A stretch of 64,000 nt of DNA from 2-02-FULL-66-22 sp964576535 (GCA_964576535.1 CAZNWB010000003.1:1-64000), one strand, 5' to 3'; counted from the first letter of the stretch, positions 41,703 to 50,803 are shown. Translations and numbers: made by a program. Notes: generated from the sequence alone by a model not told the origin.

Positions 41703-42953
41703 TTACGCGTACAGCGCAACGGCCGCAAATGTCACCGTCCCCTGTGGATCGGGCCACAGGCTGTACCGCAGGAGCCGCCCTTGCGTGCCGGCGAGGATCC
41801 GGAGCATCGCATAGATGGGTGGGAGGCCACAGATCCGCCGCCGATCGCCATCCCGGGCGACGGCCCGGAACAGGGCCTCGGCATCTCCTGCCTCGACTCC
41901 GGCCAACATCTCCCGATCGGCATCGGCGACCTCGCGCAGCTGCCCCGGTGTCATCGGGCGGGAATCGCCGAACCGCGGCCCGACATGCGCCAGGTCGGCG
42001 CTGGCCAGGATCATGCTGCGCCCTCCCAGGGTCGCCAGTGCGTCCCGCAGCCCGGCAACGAAGCCTTCGATCTCCCCGTCCTGGATTGGCGAGCGGCGCT
42101 CCTCGACAAACCGGTGAAACGACCCGCACAGGATCGGCACGATCCGGACCGGAGTGTCTTCCGGTATCCGGTGCCGGAGGAATACCGCCTGGAATTCGAT
42201 GGAGTGTTCTCCCCGGTGGGCCGGTTCGTCCTCGAGGTACGATTCGCCCACGGTCGCCAGAAGGCGGTCCACGAACTCCCGGTCCGTCTCGACCGTCCCC
42301 AGCGGGGTCTCGAAGTCCTTGCGGGTCAGGGCGAAGGCGCGCGTGATGGGGGCGTGGACAGTTCCCAGGATCACCCACCGGTCCACGGCAGGCGCGCCTT
42401 CGATCTCGCGATAGCCCCAGGCATAGCAGGGCCCGCCGCGGGCGAAGTCAATGTGAGGAACCACCAAGCCGGCCAGACTCGACGCGGCGGGGGTGGGCGG
42501 CGTCATCCCAGGCCCATCCGCTGCGGCGAAGTAACTGTCAAGCTGCCGCCGGAGCGCGTCCCGCTCTGCCGGATAGCTTTTTCCGGCCAAGGACGCAGGC
42601 CGGGATCGAGCCCGGCGGAACCCCTCCTGCACCGCGGTCCGGTGCGCGGCGAAGCGGGGGCTGTCCAGCAGGTAGTGTTCATCCAGCGACCGGATCACGT
42701 CCAGCAACTGCTCCCGGAAAAGGAGCGTCCCGAAGCGGCGGACGAAGGCGGCCTGGATGTCCAGCAGGGAGTGTTGACCATCGAAGAGGCCGAGAATCGA
42801 GGCCGTCTGGGTCGGCAGGTATACGACCCCCCCGCAATACTGCTGGGGATCCCGCAGGCACAGGACCTGCCGCCCTTGCAGCTCCGCCGGAAACGCCTCT
42901 ACTTCGCGCAGCCGGGGATACTCATACCCCTCGCCGTCGCTGCCCGCGCTCAT
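41703..42953 (-). CDS. AmmeMemoRadiSam system protein B (MEMO1 family) with N-terminal extension
   Basis: 416 aa. Residues about 150-416 are the MEMO domain with the expected metal-ligand motifs: VPHIDFARGG (His), GTVHAPI (His), EHSIEFQAVFL and, near the end, CGLPPIYAML (Cys). MEMO proteins are usually about 270 aa. The extra N-terminal 140 residues include FDGQHSLLDIQAAFVRRFG and FREQLLDVIRSLDEHYLLD, which look like a winged-helix/PqqD-type peptide-binding unit. The usual partners (AMMECR1 and a radical SAM enzyme) are not in the window, so they may lie elsewhere. Function of the system is not established. Confidence 0.87.
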   Translation of the reverse strand: MSAGSDGEGYEYPRLREVEAFPAELQGRQVLCLRDPQQYCGGVVYLPTQTASILGLFDGQHSLLDIQAAFVRRFGTLLFREQLLDVIRSLDEHYLLDSPRFAAHRTAVQEGFRRARSRPASLAGKSYPAERDALRRQLDSYFAAADGPGMTPPTPAASSLAGLVVPHIDFARGGPCYAWGYREIEGAPAVDRWVILGTVHAPITRAFALTRKDFETPLGTVETDREFVDRLLATVGESYLEDEPAHRGEHSIEFQAVFLRHRIPEDTPVRIVPILCGSFHRFVEERRSPIQDGEIEGFVAGLRDALATLGGRSMILASADLAHVGPRFGDSRPMTPGQLREVADADREMLAGVEAGDAEALFRAVARDGDRRRICGLPPIYAMLRILAGTQGRLLRYSLWPDPQGTVTFAAVALYA

Positions 42954-43019
42954 GCTCGGTCCGGTCTGGCCTTCCCGCCGCCTCCAGCGCCCTGGGCGTC
43001 TCGGTGCACCCCTCGCGTA

Positions 43020-43553
43020 TCAGTCCGTTTCGGAGAAGTTCGTCACCCGCCATCCGTTTGGCCCTTGGGCCAGGGCGAGGAGCGACTTCCGGGTGAAGGC
43101 GTCTCCACCCTGGACCTCGATCCGGACCTCGTACCGGAAGAAGAGCTTCCCTTCCACGGTAGCCTGCTCGATCCGGTGATACCTCACGCGGCGACCCTGG
43201 CTCGCCTGGGGTCCGGATTGCCCCCCGGTGAGCTGCTGCTGGTCCCGGATCTTCTTGACGGCCAGCCCGTCGGCCAGTTTCAAGGCCTCCCCAAGGTCGG
43301 CCGCCGCGTAGTAAGCATCCATGAACCGGTCAGCCACGACCTCCGGCCCGCCTGACCCGCATCCCTGGATCAACCCCAGGAAAATCAAGGAGATAATCAA
43401 CCCCTTGGGGTCTCTTCCAAACCACCCACAAGATTTAGATTGACTCGGGCGGAGTTGGCGGGTATCCTCCCCCAACCTACGAAGGGCAAACCTCGGGAAC
43501 TTGCCACGCTCGGCTGCCTCGCACGGGTCCCGGTTCGGATCGGAATCATTCAT
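43020..43553 (-). CDS. Putative lipoprotein
   Basis: 177 aa as the longest frame. A lipobox-like segment SLIFLGLIQGC lies at about residue 56-66, so the real start is probably a TTG near 43403 that would give a roughly 125-aa lipoprotein with a normal signal peptide. The mature part has a cystatin-like pattern (VVADRFMDAYYAAADLGEAL...FRYEVRIEVQGGD...GWRVTNFSETD), as in small NTF2/DUF4878-like secreted proteins. There is no named family. Confidence 0.6.
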   Translation of the reverse strand: MNDSDPNRDPCEAAERGKFPRFALRRLGEDTRQLRPSQSKSCGWFGRDPKGLIISLIFLGLIQGCGSGGPEVVADRFMDAYYAAADLGEALKLADGLAVKKIRDQQQLTGGQSGPQASQGRRVRYHRIEQATVEGKLFFRYEVRIEVQGGDAFTRKSLLALAQGPNGWRVTNFSETD

Positions 43554-43589
43554 CCTAATTCATACAGCGAGGGGTGACCGTGCGATTGA

Positions 43590-43612
43590 CCTGGCGTAAT
43601 CCAGCCAGGTAT
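43590..43612. promoter_or_regulatory. Short perfect hairpin ACCTGGC/GCCAGGT
   Basis: A 7-bp stem with an 8-base loop in the divergent region between the lipoprotein and the 43739 gene. A second small stem GGGCCC/GGGC lies about 20 bases away. It may be part of a leader structure. No known riboswitch consensus was recognised. Confidence 0.35.
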
Positions 43613-43738
43613 CCCTGTCGTTGCCCGGAAGGGCCCAGGGGAAACAGGCAAGAAAAAATGCCATCCAGGCGAGAGCCGGTTTCGATCCTTATAGTTACGG
43701 CCCGGCTGCCAGCCCGGATGGGTGGGAGATGATTGGCA

Positions 43739-43999
43739 ATGCTCATCGAAAACACGATGACCGCAACCGGGGCCGGCCTGGGCCAGACACCTGCCCTGAC
43801 CCGCACCCGGCAAGCCGCGTTTCGCCAAGGCTGGGTCCTCGGGAAGCTGATGCTGACCGGCCTGCTCTTGGTGTATCTGGTCGCCTGGATCCAGGACCTT
43901 CAGCGGGTCCGGCACCTCGAGGCGGAGCCGACACCCCCTTCCAAGGTCATCACCAAATATGAGGCGTGGAACCGGATTTACCCCCGTCCGAACCACTGA
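43739..43999 (+). CDS. Small single-pass membrane protein
   Basis: 86 aa from the ATG at 43739 with GGGAG ten bases upstream. One membrane helix, VLGKLMLTGLLLVYLVAWIQ (about 33-52), separates a polar N-terminus from a charged C-terminus ending YEAWNRIYPRPNH. There is no known motif. It lies divergent from the lipoprotein and convergent with the SurA-like gene. Confidence 0.6.
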   Translation: MLIENTMTATGAGLGQTPALTRTRQAAFRQGWVLGKLMLTGLLLVYLVAWIQDLQRVRHLEAEPTPPSKVITKYEAWNRIYPRPNH

Positions 44000-44102
44000 G
44001 CCAGCCGCCTACCCGCCGCCCTGCCCCTGAACACCAGGAGGGTGGGGGGGCGGGTTCAACCAGACTCCCGATCCCCCGCCCACCCGTCGGCCGCCATTCC
44101 GG

Positions 44103-45104
44103 TTAGAGATTGTCCTGATCCACGGTGATCTTTGCCGTCTGGCGCACCTGGTGGAGCCAGTCGGAGAAGACCGTCGCCCGCTTCTGGAGGAGCAGTCGGG
44201 CGCGGAAGGTCTCTTTCTGCTTCTCGAACTCCGTCTCCGCCGGGTCCTGCTGCCTCAACAGGTGGATCAGGTAGGAGGCCCTCTGGCCGGTGACGAGGGG
44301 GCTGGTCTCCCCCGGCCTCAACAGGCCGACGGCCTGCCGGAAGGCCTCGGGATCCGGAACCTCCTTGGGGGGGGCATCCAGCGGAAACGGACCGAACGGC
44401 TTCGCCGGAGCGCCAGCTCCCCGCCCGGCCTCGGCGAACGACTTGCCCTGTCCCATGGCCAGCGTGACCTTGTCGGCAAGCTTCCTGCCCTCCTCGCCAG
44501 AAGGGAGGTTGACCACCTCGACCGTTACCTGCCGGTGGATCTGCCGGAAGGCCTCGCGGGCCTCGGCCTCCGACACCTTAACCGCCCCCCGGATCAGTGC
44601 CTCCATCTTCCATTCCGTCATGGCCCGGCGGATTTCCGCCTCGAACCGCTCCGGTGTCAAGCGGTTGGCCTTGAGGATGTCCAGATACCGCTGCCGGCTG
44701 AAGCTTTCCTTGCCGCCAAAGGCGGGCATGCGGCGGACCTCCTCCGCCAGCTCCTCCGTGCTGACCGCGAAGCCGATCCGCTCTGCGTACTGCAGGACCA
44801 GGAGCCGCCGGATCAGCTGCTCCACCACCTGCTGCTTGAGGTTGAGGGACTCCAACAGCTTCTCGTCCAGCTTGTCCCCGAAGATCTGCCGGTACGCCTG
44901 AATCTGCTGTCGGAGGGCCAGCTGGTAGTCCTCCACCGTGATGTCGGTTCCCGCCACCGTGGCCACCACGCCCCGTCGGGTCAAGTCGCCCGGGGTGGAT
45001 TTCACCCCCCACACGACGAAGATCGTCCCGATGAAGGTGAACGCCACGACCAGCATGACCCCTTTGATGAAGTACGCGCTGCCTTCCCGCATTTTTTTGA
45101 GCAT
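44103..45104 (-). CDS. SurA/PpiD-like periplasmic chaperone
   Basis: 333 aa from the ATG at 45104, with GAGGAA upstream. A membrane anchor (VMLVVAFTFIGTIFVVWGV, about 16-34) is followed by a SurA N-terminal helical domain (VAGTDITVEDYQLALRQQ, then LNLKQQVVEQLIRRLLVLQYAERIGF) and a C-terminal part (FEKQKETFRARLLLQKR). The segment between has the shape of a parvulin domain, but its usual Gly/Phe/His motifs are weak (LRPGETSPLVTGQRASYLIHL is recognisable). It probably acts as an anchored folding helper like PpiD. It is divergent from mreB. Confidence 0.8.
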   Translation of the reverse strand: MLKKMREGSAYFIKGVMLVVAFTFIGTIFVVWGVKSTPGDLTRRGVVATVAGTDITVEDYQLALRQQIQAYRQIFGDKLDEKLLESLNLKQQVVEQLIRRLLVLQYAERIGFAVSTEELAEEVRRMPAFGGKESFSRQRYLDILKANRLTPERFEAEIRRAMTEWKMEALIRGAVKVSEAEAREAFRQIHRQVTVEVVNLPSGEEGRKLADKVTLAMGQGKSFAEAGRGAGAPAKPFGPFPLDAPPKEVPDPEAFRQAVGLLRPGETSPLVTGQRASYLIHLLRQQDPAETEFEKQKETFRARLLLQKRATVFSDWLHQVRQTAKITVDQDNL

Positions 45105-45205
45105 GCCGAGGTTCCTCGTCGTCTGAGCCGAAGTCCATCGGTCACGATACTGCATCGGACAAACGGTTGGCAAGGCATTTCCGGTGCCGGGAATCGCGAA
45201 ACTCC

Positions 45206-45234
45206 TTGTCTTTTCTAGAGCGGTATGTTAAAGA
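45206..45234 (+). promoter_or_regulatory. Possible mreB promoter
   Basis: TTGTCT (45206-45211), a 17-base spacer and TAAAGA (45229-45234), about 70 bases before mreB. Only moderate similarity to consensus. Confidence 0.35.
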
Positions 45235-45301
45235 CACAAATTGTCGGCATTTGGTCGTGTGGCCTGCGACTGCCTCGCGCGAGGGCCAGAAAGGAGAGAC
45301 G

Positions 45302-46330
45302 ATGCTCTTCGATTGGCTGTTCGGGATGTTCTCCAATGATCTGGCCATTGACCTGGGTACGGCCAACACGCTGATCTACGTCAAGGGCAAGGGGATCATC
45401 CTCAGCGAGCCGTCGGTCGTCGCCATCAAGCGAGGCACCAACCAGGTCCTCAAGGTCGGGAGGGAGGCCAAGGAGATGCTGGGTCGCACGCCCGGCAGCA
45501 TCGTGGCCATCCGCCCGCTGAAGGACGGGGTCATCGCCGACTTCGACGTGACGGAGCAGATGATACGCGCCTTCATCGTGAAGATCCACAACCGCAAGGC
45601 GATGGTGCGCCCGCGGATCATCATCGGCGTTCCCTCCGGGATCACCCAGGTCGAGAAGCGCGCCATCCGGGATTCGGCCGAGCAGGCCGGCGCCCGCGAG
45701 GTCTACCTGATCGAAGAACCCATGGCCGCCGCCATCGGCGCGGGCCTGCCCGTGCAGGAGCCCATCGGCAGCATGATCGTGGACATCGGCGGGGGCACCA
45801 CCGAGGTGGCGGTGATCTCCCTCTCCGGCATCGTCTACAGCCAGTCGGTCCGGATCGCCGGGGACGAGATGGACGAGGCCATCACCCAGTACCTGAAGCG
45901 GAAGTACAACCTCCTGGTGGGCGAGCGCACGTCGGAGAATATCAAGATCCAGATCGGCTCCGCCTACCCCTTCGACGAGCCCCGCAAGATGGACATCAAG
46001 GGCCGCGACCTGGTGGACGGCATCCCCAAGACCCTCACCATCAGCGACAGCGACATCCGCGAGGCGCTGCACGACCCCATCTACGCCATCGTGGACGCGG
46101 TGAAGACGGCCCTGGAGCGGACCCCGCCGGAGCTCGCCGCCGACATCGCCGAGAAGGGGATCGTCCTGGCAGGCGGTGGCTCCCTGCTGCACGGCCTGGA
46201 CACCCTGATCGCCCTGGAGACGCACCTCAAGGTGCGGGTGGCCGACGACCCGCTGTCGTGCGTCGTCCTGGGCACCGGCAAGGTCCTGGACGAATTGGAC
46301 CTGCTGAAGACCGTCTGCCTGGAATCGTAA
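45302..46330 (+). CDS. mreB: Rod shape-determining protein MreB
   Basis: 342 aa, standard length. Actin-fold motifs include DLAIDLGTANTLIY (phosphate 1), GVPSGITQVEKRAI, VDIGGGTTEVAVIS (phosphate 2) and IVLAGGGSLLHGLD (adenosine). MreB forms membrane-bound filaments that direct cell-wall elongation. AAGGAGAG sits directly upstream. It starts the mreB-mreC-mreD-mrdA-rodA cluster, so the organism is rod-shaped or descended from rods. Confidence 0.97.
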   Translation: MLFDWLFGMFSNDLAIDLGTANTLIYVKGKGIILSEPSVVAIKRGTNQVLKVGREAKEMLGRTPGSIVAIRPLKDGVIADFDVTEQMIRAFIVKIHNRKAMVRPRIIIGVPSGITQVEKRAIRDSAEQAGAREVYLIEEPMAAAIGAGLPVQEPIGSMIVDIGGGTTEVAVISLSGIVYSQSVRIAGDEMDEAITQYLKRKYNLLVGERTSENIKIQIGSAYPFDEPRKMDIKGRDLVDGIPKTLTISDSDIREALHDPIYAIVDAVKTALERTPPELAADIAEKGIVLAGGGSLLHGLDTLIALETHLKVRVADDPLSCVVLGTGKVLDELDLLKTVCLES

Positions 46331-46385
46331 CCAGTCCCCGACCCCTTCCTCGGGCTGCGTCGGCCTGGACACCGGAGGCGTGCTC

Positions 46386-47291
46386 GTGAGCGGTCTCCTG
46401 CGGCTCCTGGCCCGCCATAGGCGGGCGGTGATCCTCACCGTCGCCCTCGTCCTGTCCTTTCTCCTCATGACGCTGCAGGTCCGCCACGAGGCCGCGGTGG
46501 TGACCTTCACGCGACAGGTCGTCCTCTTCAGCGTCTCCCCCTTCATCAAGGTCACGGCTGCCCTCTTCCGGGGCACCCGGAACCTCTGGCGCGACTACGT
46601 GGACCTGCGCCACCTCCGCGAGGAGAACAAGCACCTGCAGGGTGAGGTGGCCGTGCTCCAGCGGCGCGTCGATCAGCTGAAGGAGCAGTCCCTGGAGACC
46701 CAGCGACTGCAGCGCCTGCTGGCCATGCGCGAGAGCCCCCGGGCGGGATTCCTCACCGCCCGGGTCGTGGGCAAGGACGCCACCAACTGGTTCAAGACCA
46801 TCCTCCTGGACCGCGGGAGTCAGGAGGGCGTCCGGCGCAACCAGCCGGTCCTGGCCCCGGATGGCCTCGTGGGTCGCGTGGTGGAGGTCACGCCCACGTC
46901 CGCCAAGGTCCAGCTGCTCACCGATCCGGTGAGCGCCGTCGGCGGCCTGGTCCAGCGGACGCGCGTCACCGGCATCGTCTCGGGGAATCTGGGCGCGGGC
47001 GCCCGCGTGCGGTACCTGCCGCTCCTGGCCGACGTGGTGGTGGGGGACGAGGTGGTGACCTCGGGCATGGGTGGCGTCTTCCCCAAGGGGATCCCCGTCG
47101 GCCGGATCACGGCGGTGGAGCGGCGGAGCGGGGCCCTGTTCCAGGAGGCGAGTCTACAGCCACTCGCGGACCTGGGCCGGCTGGAGGAGGTCATGATCCT
47201 GACAGCGCTGGACGGCGGAACCAGCTTCGGAGCTGGTGCCACCCGTGAGGGTGGCACCGGTTTCGAGGCCGCCGGCGCGAGGCGGCCATGA
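46386..47291 (+). CDS. mreC: Rod shape-determining protein MreC
   Basis: 301 aa from the GTG at 46386; GGAGG lies seven bases upstream, and a GTG at 46380 is the alternative. One N-terminal membrane helix (about 10-30), a coiled coil (LREENKHLQGEVAVLQRRVDQLK, about 75-100, shown only in part here) and two beta-barrel domains (GFLTARVVGKD, then DEVVTSGMGGVFPKGIPVG). MreC links PBP2 to the MreB filament in the periplasm. The C-terminal 25 residues are Gly/Ala/Thr-rich. It overlaps mreD by ATGA. Confidence 0.93.
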   Translation: MSGLLRLLARHRRAVILTVALVLSFLLMTLQVRHEAAVVTFTRQVVLFSVSPFIKVTAALFRGTRNLWRDYVDLRHLREENKHLQGEVAVLQRRVDQLKEQSLETQRLQRLLAMRESPRAGFLTARVVGKDATNWFKTILLDRGSQEGVRRNQPVLAPDGLVGRVVEVTPTSAKVQLLTDPVSAVGGLVQRTRVTGIVSGNLGAGARVRYLPLLADVVVGDEVVTSGMGGVFPKGIPVGRITAVERRSGALFQEASLQPLADLGRLEEVMILTALDGGTSFGAGATREGGTGFEAAGARRP

Positions 47292-47770
47292 ACTGGTTCC
47301 TCCTGGGCCTCCTGTTCTGCGTCCTGGCCCAGGCGGTGCTGCTCGCGCCGTTCAGCTTGGGCGGCATCCGGCCCGACCTCTACCTGCTCCTGGTGTTCTT
47401 CGTCAGCCAGCGCGTCAGCCCGGAGGCGACGACCGTCCTGGCATTCATGATCGGGCTCTGGCAGGACGGCCTGTCCGGAGGCCCCCTGGGACTCCGCGCC
47501 TTTACGTACAGCCTCATGGGATTTCTGGCCGCCAGGCTGTCTCACCACATATACACGGACAGACCCCGCGCGGTTTTCTGGCTGCTCCTCGGGGGCAGCG
47601 CCGGTGCCGGGTGCATCACCCTGGCCCTGCTGATCTTCTTCCTGGGACCCCCGCCCCTGGTGCCGGCCCTCGTCTTCGTGATCGTGCCCGAAGCGCTCTA
47701 CACGGCGGCCGTTGGCCTGCTGATCTTCTGGCTGCCGCAGGTCCGGGCCGCCCTCGCCCGATCCGCCTAG
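47288..47770 (+). CDS. mreD: Rod shape-determining protein MreD
   Basis: 160 aa with five to six membrane helices. The PDLYLLLVFFVSQR and FMIGLWQDGLSGGPLGLRAF segments are typical of MreD. It is a membrane component of the elongasome. The start overlaps mreC by four bases (ATGA at 47288). It ends seven bases before mrdA. Confidence 0.93.
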   Translation: MNWFLLGLLFCVLAQAVLLAPFSLGGIRPDLYLLLVFFVSQRVSPEATTVLAFMIGLWQDGLSGGPLGLRAFTYSLMGFLAARLSHHIYTDRPRAVFWLLLGGSAGAGCITLALLIFFLGPPPLVPALVFVIVPEALYTAAVGLLIFWLPQVRAALARSA

Positions 47771-47777
47771 GCCCCAG

Positions 47778-49625
47778 ATGAGCGTTGATCCTGTGCTCCC
47801 CACGCCGTCCCAGACCCTGACCCCCCGCATCCAGACGGCAGTCCTCTGCGTCGGGATCGCCTTCCTGTGTCTCCTGCTCCGGCTGTGGTACCTCCAGATC
47901 CTCGAGGGGGATCGATTCTTCGCCCTGTCCACCAGCAACCGGTTACGTGTGCGACCGGTCGAGGCGCCGCGGGGCTTCATCCTGGATCGCCACGGGGAGA
48001 TCCTGGTGGAGAACCGGCCCACCTTCGACCTGTTCGCCACGCCCGAGGACGTCGTCAATCCGGACGAGGTGGCGGCCACCCTGGCCGGGATCCTCGGGGC
48101 GCCGGTGGCGGAGATCCAGGCTCGCCTGGCCGATGGGCGCGAGCGGCCTTACCAGCCGCTGCTCATCCGCAAGGACCTGGACGAGCAGATGATGGTGGCC
48201 GTCGAAGAGCGGCGGCTCGACCTGCCCGGCATCAGCCTGCGCATCCGCCCCACCCGCGCGTACCCCAGCGGAGGGATAGCGGCCAACCTCCTGGGGTACG
48301 TGAGCGAGGTGAACCAGGCGCAACTGCAGCGGGAGGAGTTCCAAGACTTCCGCCCCGGAGAGAACCTGGGCCAGGCGGGGGTGGAGCGCCGGTTCGACGC
48401 CTTCATTCGGGGCATTGACGGCGGCGAGCAGATCGAGGTGGACGCCCGGGGTCGCGCCTTACGGCTGGTCAGCCGGCTCGAGCCGCAGTCCGGGTCCAAC
48501 ATTTATCTCACCATCGACAAGCGGATCCAGGAGGCGGCCGAAGCGGCCTTCGTCGGGAAGAAGGGAACCGTGGTCGCCATGAACCCCACCACGGGCGAGA
48601 TCCTGGCCATGGTGAGCCGCCCGTCCTACGACCCGAACATGTTCGCCCAGCGTCTGACCGCCGAGGAATGGCAGCGCATCGCGGACGACGCCACGCATCC
48701 CCTCCAGAACCGGGCGTTCCAGGCCCAATACCCCCCCGGATCCGTGTTCAAGCTCATCGTGGCCATCGCCGGCCTGGAGAGCGGGGCCTTGACGCCCGAG
48801 ACGAAGTTCGGTTGCCCGGGCTACTTCTACCTGGGGAACGTCAAGTTCGACGACTGGAAGAAAGGCGGCCACGGGACGCTGAATCTCCGATCCGCCATCG
48901 TGAACTCCTGCAACGTGTACTTCTACCAGGCGGGCTTGAAGGTCGGCATCGAGGAGATGACGCGCGTCGCCCGCGCCTTCGGCCTGGGGGATCCGCCCGG
49001 CCTCGGCCTGGGGGATGAGGCCACCGGGTCCCTGCCCAACCCCCAGCCCCGGCGTCGTGGCCAACCCGGATGGTCCGCGGGAAACACCGTCGTCGCCAGC
49101 ATCGGCCAGGGGCTGGTGGTCGCCTCCCCCATGCAGCTGCTCAACATGGTCTCGGCCATCGCCAACGGGGGGACGATCTATCGCCCCTTCGTGGTGAAGA
49201 AGATCGCGGCCCTCTCCGGCGAGGTCCTGGACGAGTACGAGCCGGAATCGTTGCGTCGTCTTTCCATCAAACCCGAAACCCTGGCCTTCATCCGCCAGGC
49301 CATGCTGGGCGTGGTGAACGAGGGCACGGGTGCCCGGGCGAAGGTGCCCGGGATTTCCATTGGGGGCAAGACCGGCACGGCCCAGGTCGTGCGGAAGGGG
49401 GAGGGCAAGGGGGTCGCCGAGCTCAAGGACCATGGCTGGTTCGTGTCCTTCGCCCCCGTGGATAATCCCCAGATCGCCGTGGTGATCCTCGTGGAGAACG
49501 GGGGATTCGGCGGACTGGTGGCCGCTCCCGTGGCGAAGGCGGTGTACGAGGCCGCCTTCGGGGCGCGTTCGCCCTTTGCCCGTCTGGAGCCGGCCGACAC
49601 CAAGGAGCCGGACATCGGCGACTGA
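47778..49625 (+). CDS. mrdA: Penicillin-binding protein 2 (peptidoglycan transpeptidase)
   Basis: 615 aa. An N-terminal membrane helix (about 18-38) is followed by the dimerisation domain (NRPTFDLFATPEDV) and a transpeptidase domain. Catalytic motifs are all present: SVFK (S322-K325), SCN (S377-N379) and KTGT (K531-T534). It crosslinks peptidoglycan during elongation, as partner of RodA. Separated from rodA by 77 bases of in-phase heptamer repeats. Confidence 0.96.
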   Translation: MSVDPVLPTPSQTLTPRIQTAVLCVGIAFLCLLLRLWYLQILEGDRFFALSTSNRLRVRPVEAPRGFILDRHGEILVENRPTFDLFATPEDVVNPDEVAATLAGILGAPVAEIQARLADGRERPYQPLLIRKDLDEQMMVAVEERRLDLPGISLRIRPTRAYPSGGIAANLLGYVSEVNQAQLQREEFQDFRPGENLGQAGVERRFDAFIRGIDGGEQIEVDARGRALRLVSRLEPQSGSNIYLTIDKRIQEAAEAAFVGKKGTVVAMNPTTGEILAMVSRPSYDPNMFAQRLTAEEWQRIADDATHPLQNRAFQAQYPPGSVFKLIVAIAGLESGALTPETKFGCPGYFYLGNVKFDDWKKGGHGTLNLRSAIVNSCNVYFYQAGLKVGIEEMTRVARAFGLGDPPGLGLGDEATGSLPNPQPRRRGQPGWSAGNTVVASIGQGLVVASPMQLLNMVSAIANGGTIYRPFVVKKIAALSGEVLDEYEPESLRRLSIKPETLAFIRQAMLGVVNEGTGARAKVPGISIGGKTGTAQVVRKGEGKGVAELKDHGWFVSFAPVDNPQIAVVILVENGGFGGLVAAPVAKAVYEAAFGARSPFARLEPADTKEPDIGD

Positions 49626-49634
49626 AGGAGCAGT

Positions 49635-49702
49635 TGGCAGCGGGCAGCTGGCAGCGGGCAGCCTCTCACCGAACCGCTGATAGCTGATGGCTGAAAGCTG
49701 GG
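49635..49702. repeat. Heptamer hairpin array between mrdA and rodA
   Basis: TGGCAGC, GGGCAGC, TGGCAGC, GGGCAGC (49635-49662), a 12-base loop, then CGCTGAT, AGCTGAT, GGCTGAA, AGCTGGG (49675-49702). The last base is directly before the rodA ATG, so the array occupies the normal ribosome-binding position. Confidence 0.85.
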
Positions 49703-50800
49703 ATGTTCGATCGGCGATTAGTTACCCATTTTGACTGGAGCTTCGTCGCAGCGATCCTGGGGATGGCGGCCCTCGGGATCCTGACCATCTACAGCGCCAA
49801 CACGATGGCGACCTCCGCCTTTCGGAAGAGCCTGTACCTGCGTCAGATGCTCTGGGCGGGGGTGGGAATGGTCGGGCTGATCGGGGCCTGCCTGGTCAGC
49901 TACCGGACCCTGGGGCGATTCGCCTACGTGATCTTCGGAGTGAGCGCGGCCCTGCTCGTCCTGGTCCTGGTGATGGGCAAGACCGGGTTGGGCGCGCAAC
50001 GCTGGATCCGCATCGGGGGCTTCGCCTTCCAGCCGTCCGAGTTCGCTAAACTGGGCCTGGTCCTGTTTCTCGCCCGGTACTTCGACGACCAACGGAACGC
50101 CATCCGTGACGTCCGGGGCCTGTTGTTGCCCGTCGGCCTCTCGGCCGTCTGCATGCTCATGGTCCTCAAGCAGCCCGACTTGGGGACGGCGCTGCTCCTC
50201 GGGTTCATCACCCTCAGCATGCTGCTCCTGCTCGGCCTGCACTGGCGTCGCCTCTTGCCCGTCATCATCGGGGGCGGCGCCCTGGCCCCGATCCTGTGGG
50301 TGGCGCTCAAGGACTACCAGCGCCGGCGCATCCTGACCTTCCTGAACCCGGACCTGGATCCCCTGGGCGCCGGCTACCATATTGCGCAATCGAAGATCGC
50401 CGTGGGGTCCGGCGGCGCCTTCGGCAAGGGATGGCTGGCCGCCAGCCAGAGCCAGCTGAACTTCCTGCCCTTGAATCACACCGACTTTATCTTCGCCGTC
50501 CTGGCCGAGCAGTGGGGGTTCCTGGGATGCCTGCTGGTCCTCCTGACCTACTTCTATCTCATCACCAAGGGCTTTCAGATCGCCCGGGACTGCACGGATC
50601 TGTTCGCGGCCCTTCTGGCGTCTGGGATCTCCACCATGCTGGCCATTCAGGTCCTCATCAACACCACCATGGTGCTGGGCCTGATGCCCGTGGTGGGCAT
50701 CCCGCTCCCCCTGCTGAGCTACGGCGGCTCCTCGCTATTGGTCACCATGCTGGGCATGGGCCTGCTCCTGAATATCCATATGCGGCGGTTCATGTACTGA
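49703..50800 (+). CDS. rodA: Peptidoglycan glycosyltransferase RodA (SEDS family)
   Basis: 365 aa with about ten membrane helices. SEDS hallmarks are QRWIRIGGFAFQPSEFAKLG, LKQPDLGTALLLG, and the C-terminal GLMPVVGIPLPLLSYGGSS. RodA polymerises glycan chains with PBP2. No normal ribosome-binding site is visible, because the upstream 70 bases are the heptamer array. The terminator-like hairpin at 50924 lies downstream of a second array. Confidence 0.95.
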   Translation: MFDRRLVTHFDWSFVAAILGMAALGILTIYSANTMATSAFRKSLYLRQMLWAGVGMVGLIGACLVSYRTLGRFAYVIFGVSAALLVLVLVMGKTGLGAQRWIRIGGFAFQPSEFAKLGLVLFLARYFDDQRNAIRDVRGLLLPVGLSAVCMLMVLKQPDLGTALLLGFITLSMLLLLGLHWRRLLPVIIGGGALAPILWVALKDYQRRRILTFLNPDLDPLGAGYHIAQSKIAVGSGGAFGKGWLAASQSQLNFLPLNHTDFIFAVLAEQWGFLGCLLVLLTYFYLITKGFQIARDCTDLFAALLASGISTMLAIQVLINTTMVLGLMPVVGIPLPLLSYGGSSLLVTMLGMGLLLNIHMRRFMY

Positions 50801-50803
50801 CAA

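Noticed and set aside
41514..43355. 613-codon plus-strand frame opposite the MEMO gene
   Set aside because: Antisense to two minus-strand genes with recognisable motifs; no domain or start context.
43560..43730. Riboswitch between the lipoprotein and small membrane protein genes
   Set aside because: Small stems are present, but I could not match them to c-di-GMP, cobalamin, TPP or other consensus cores.
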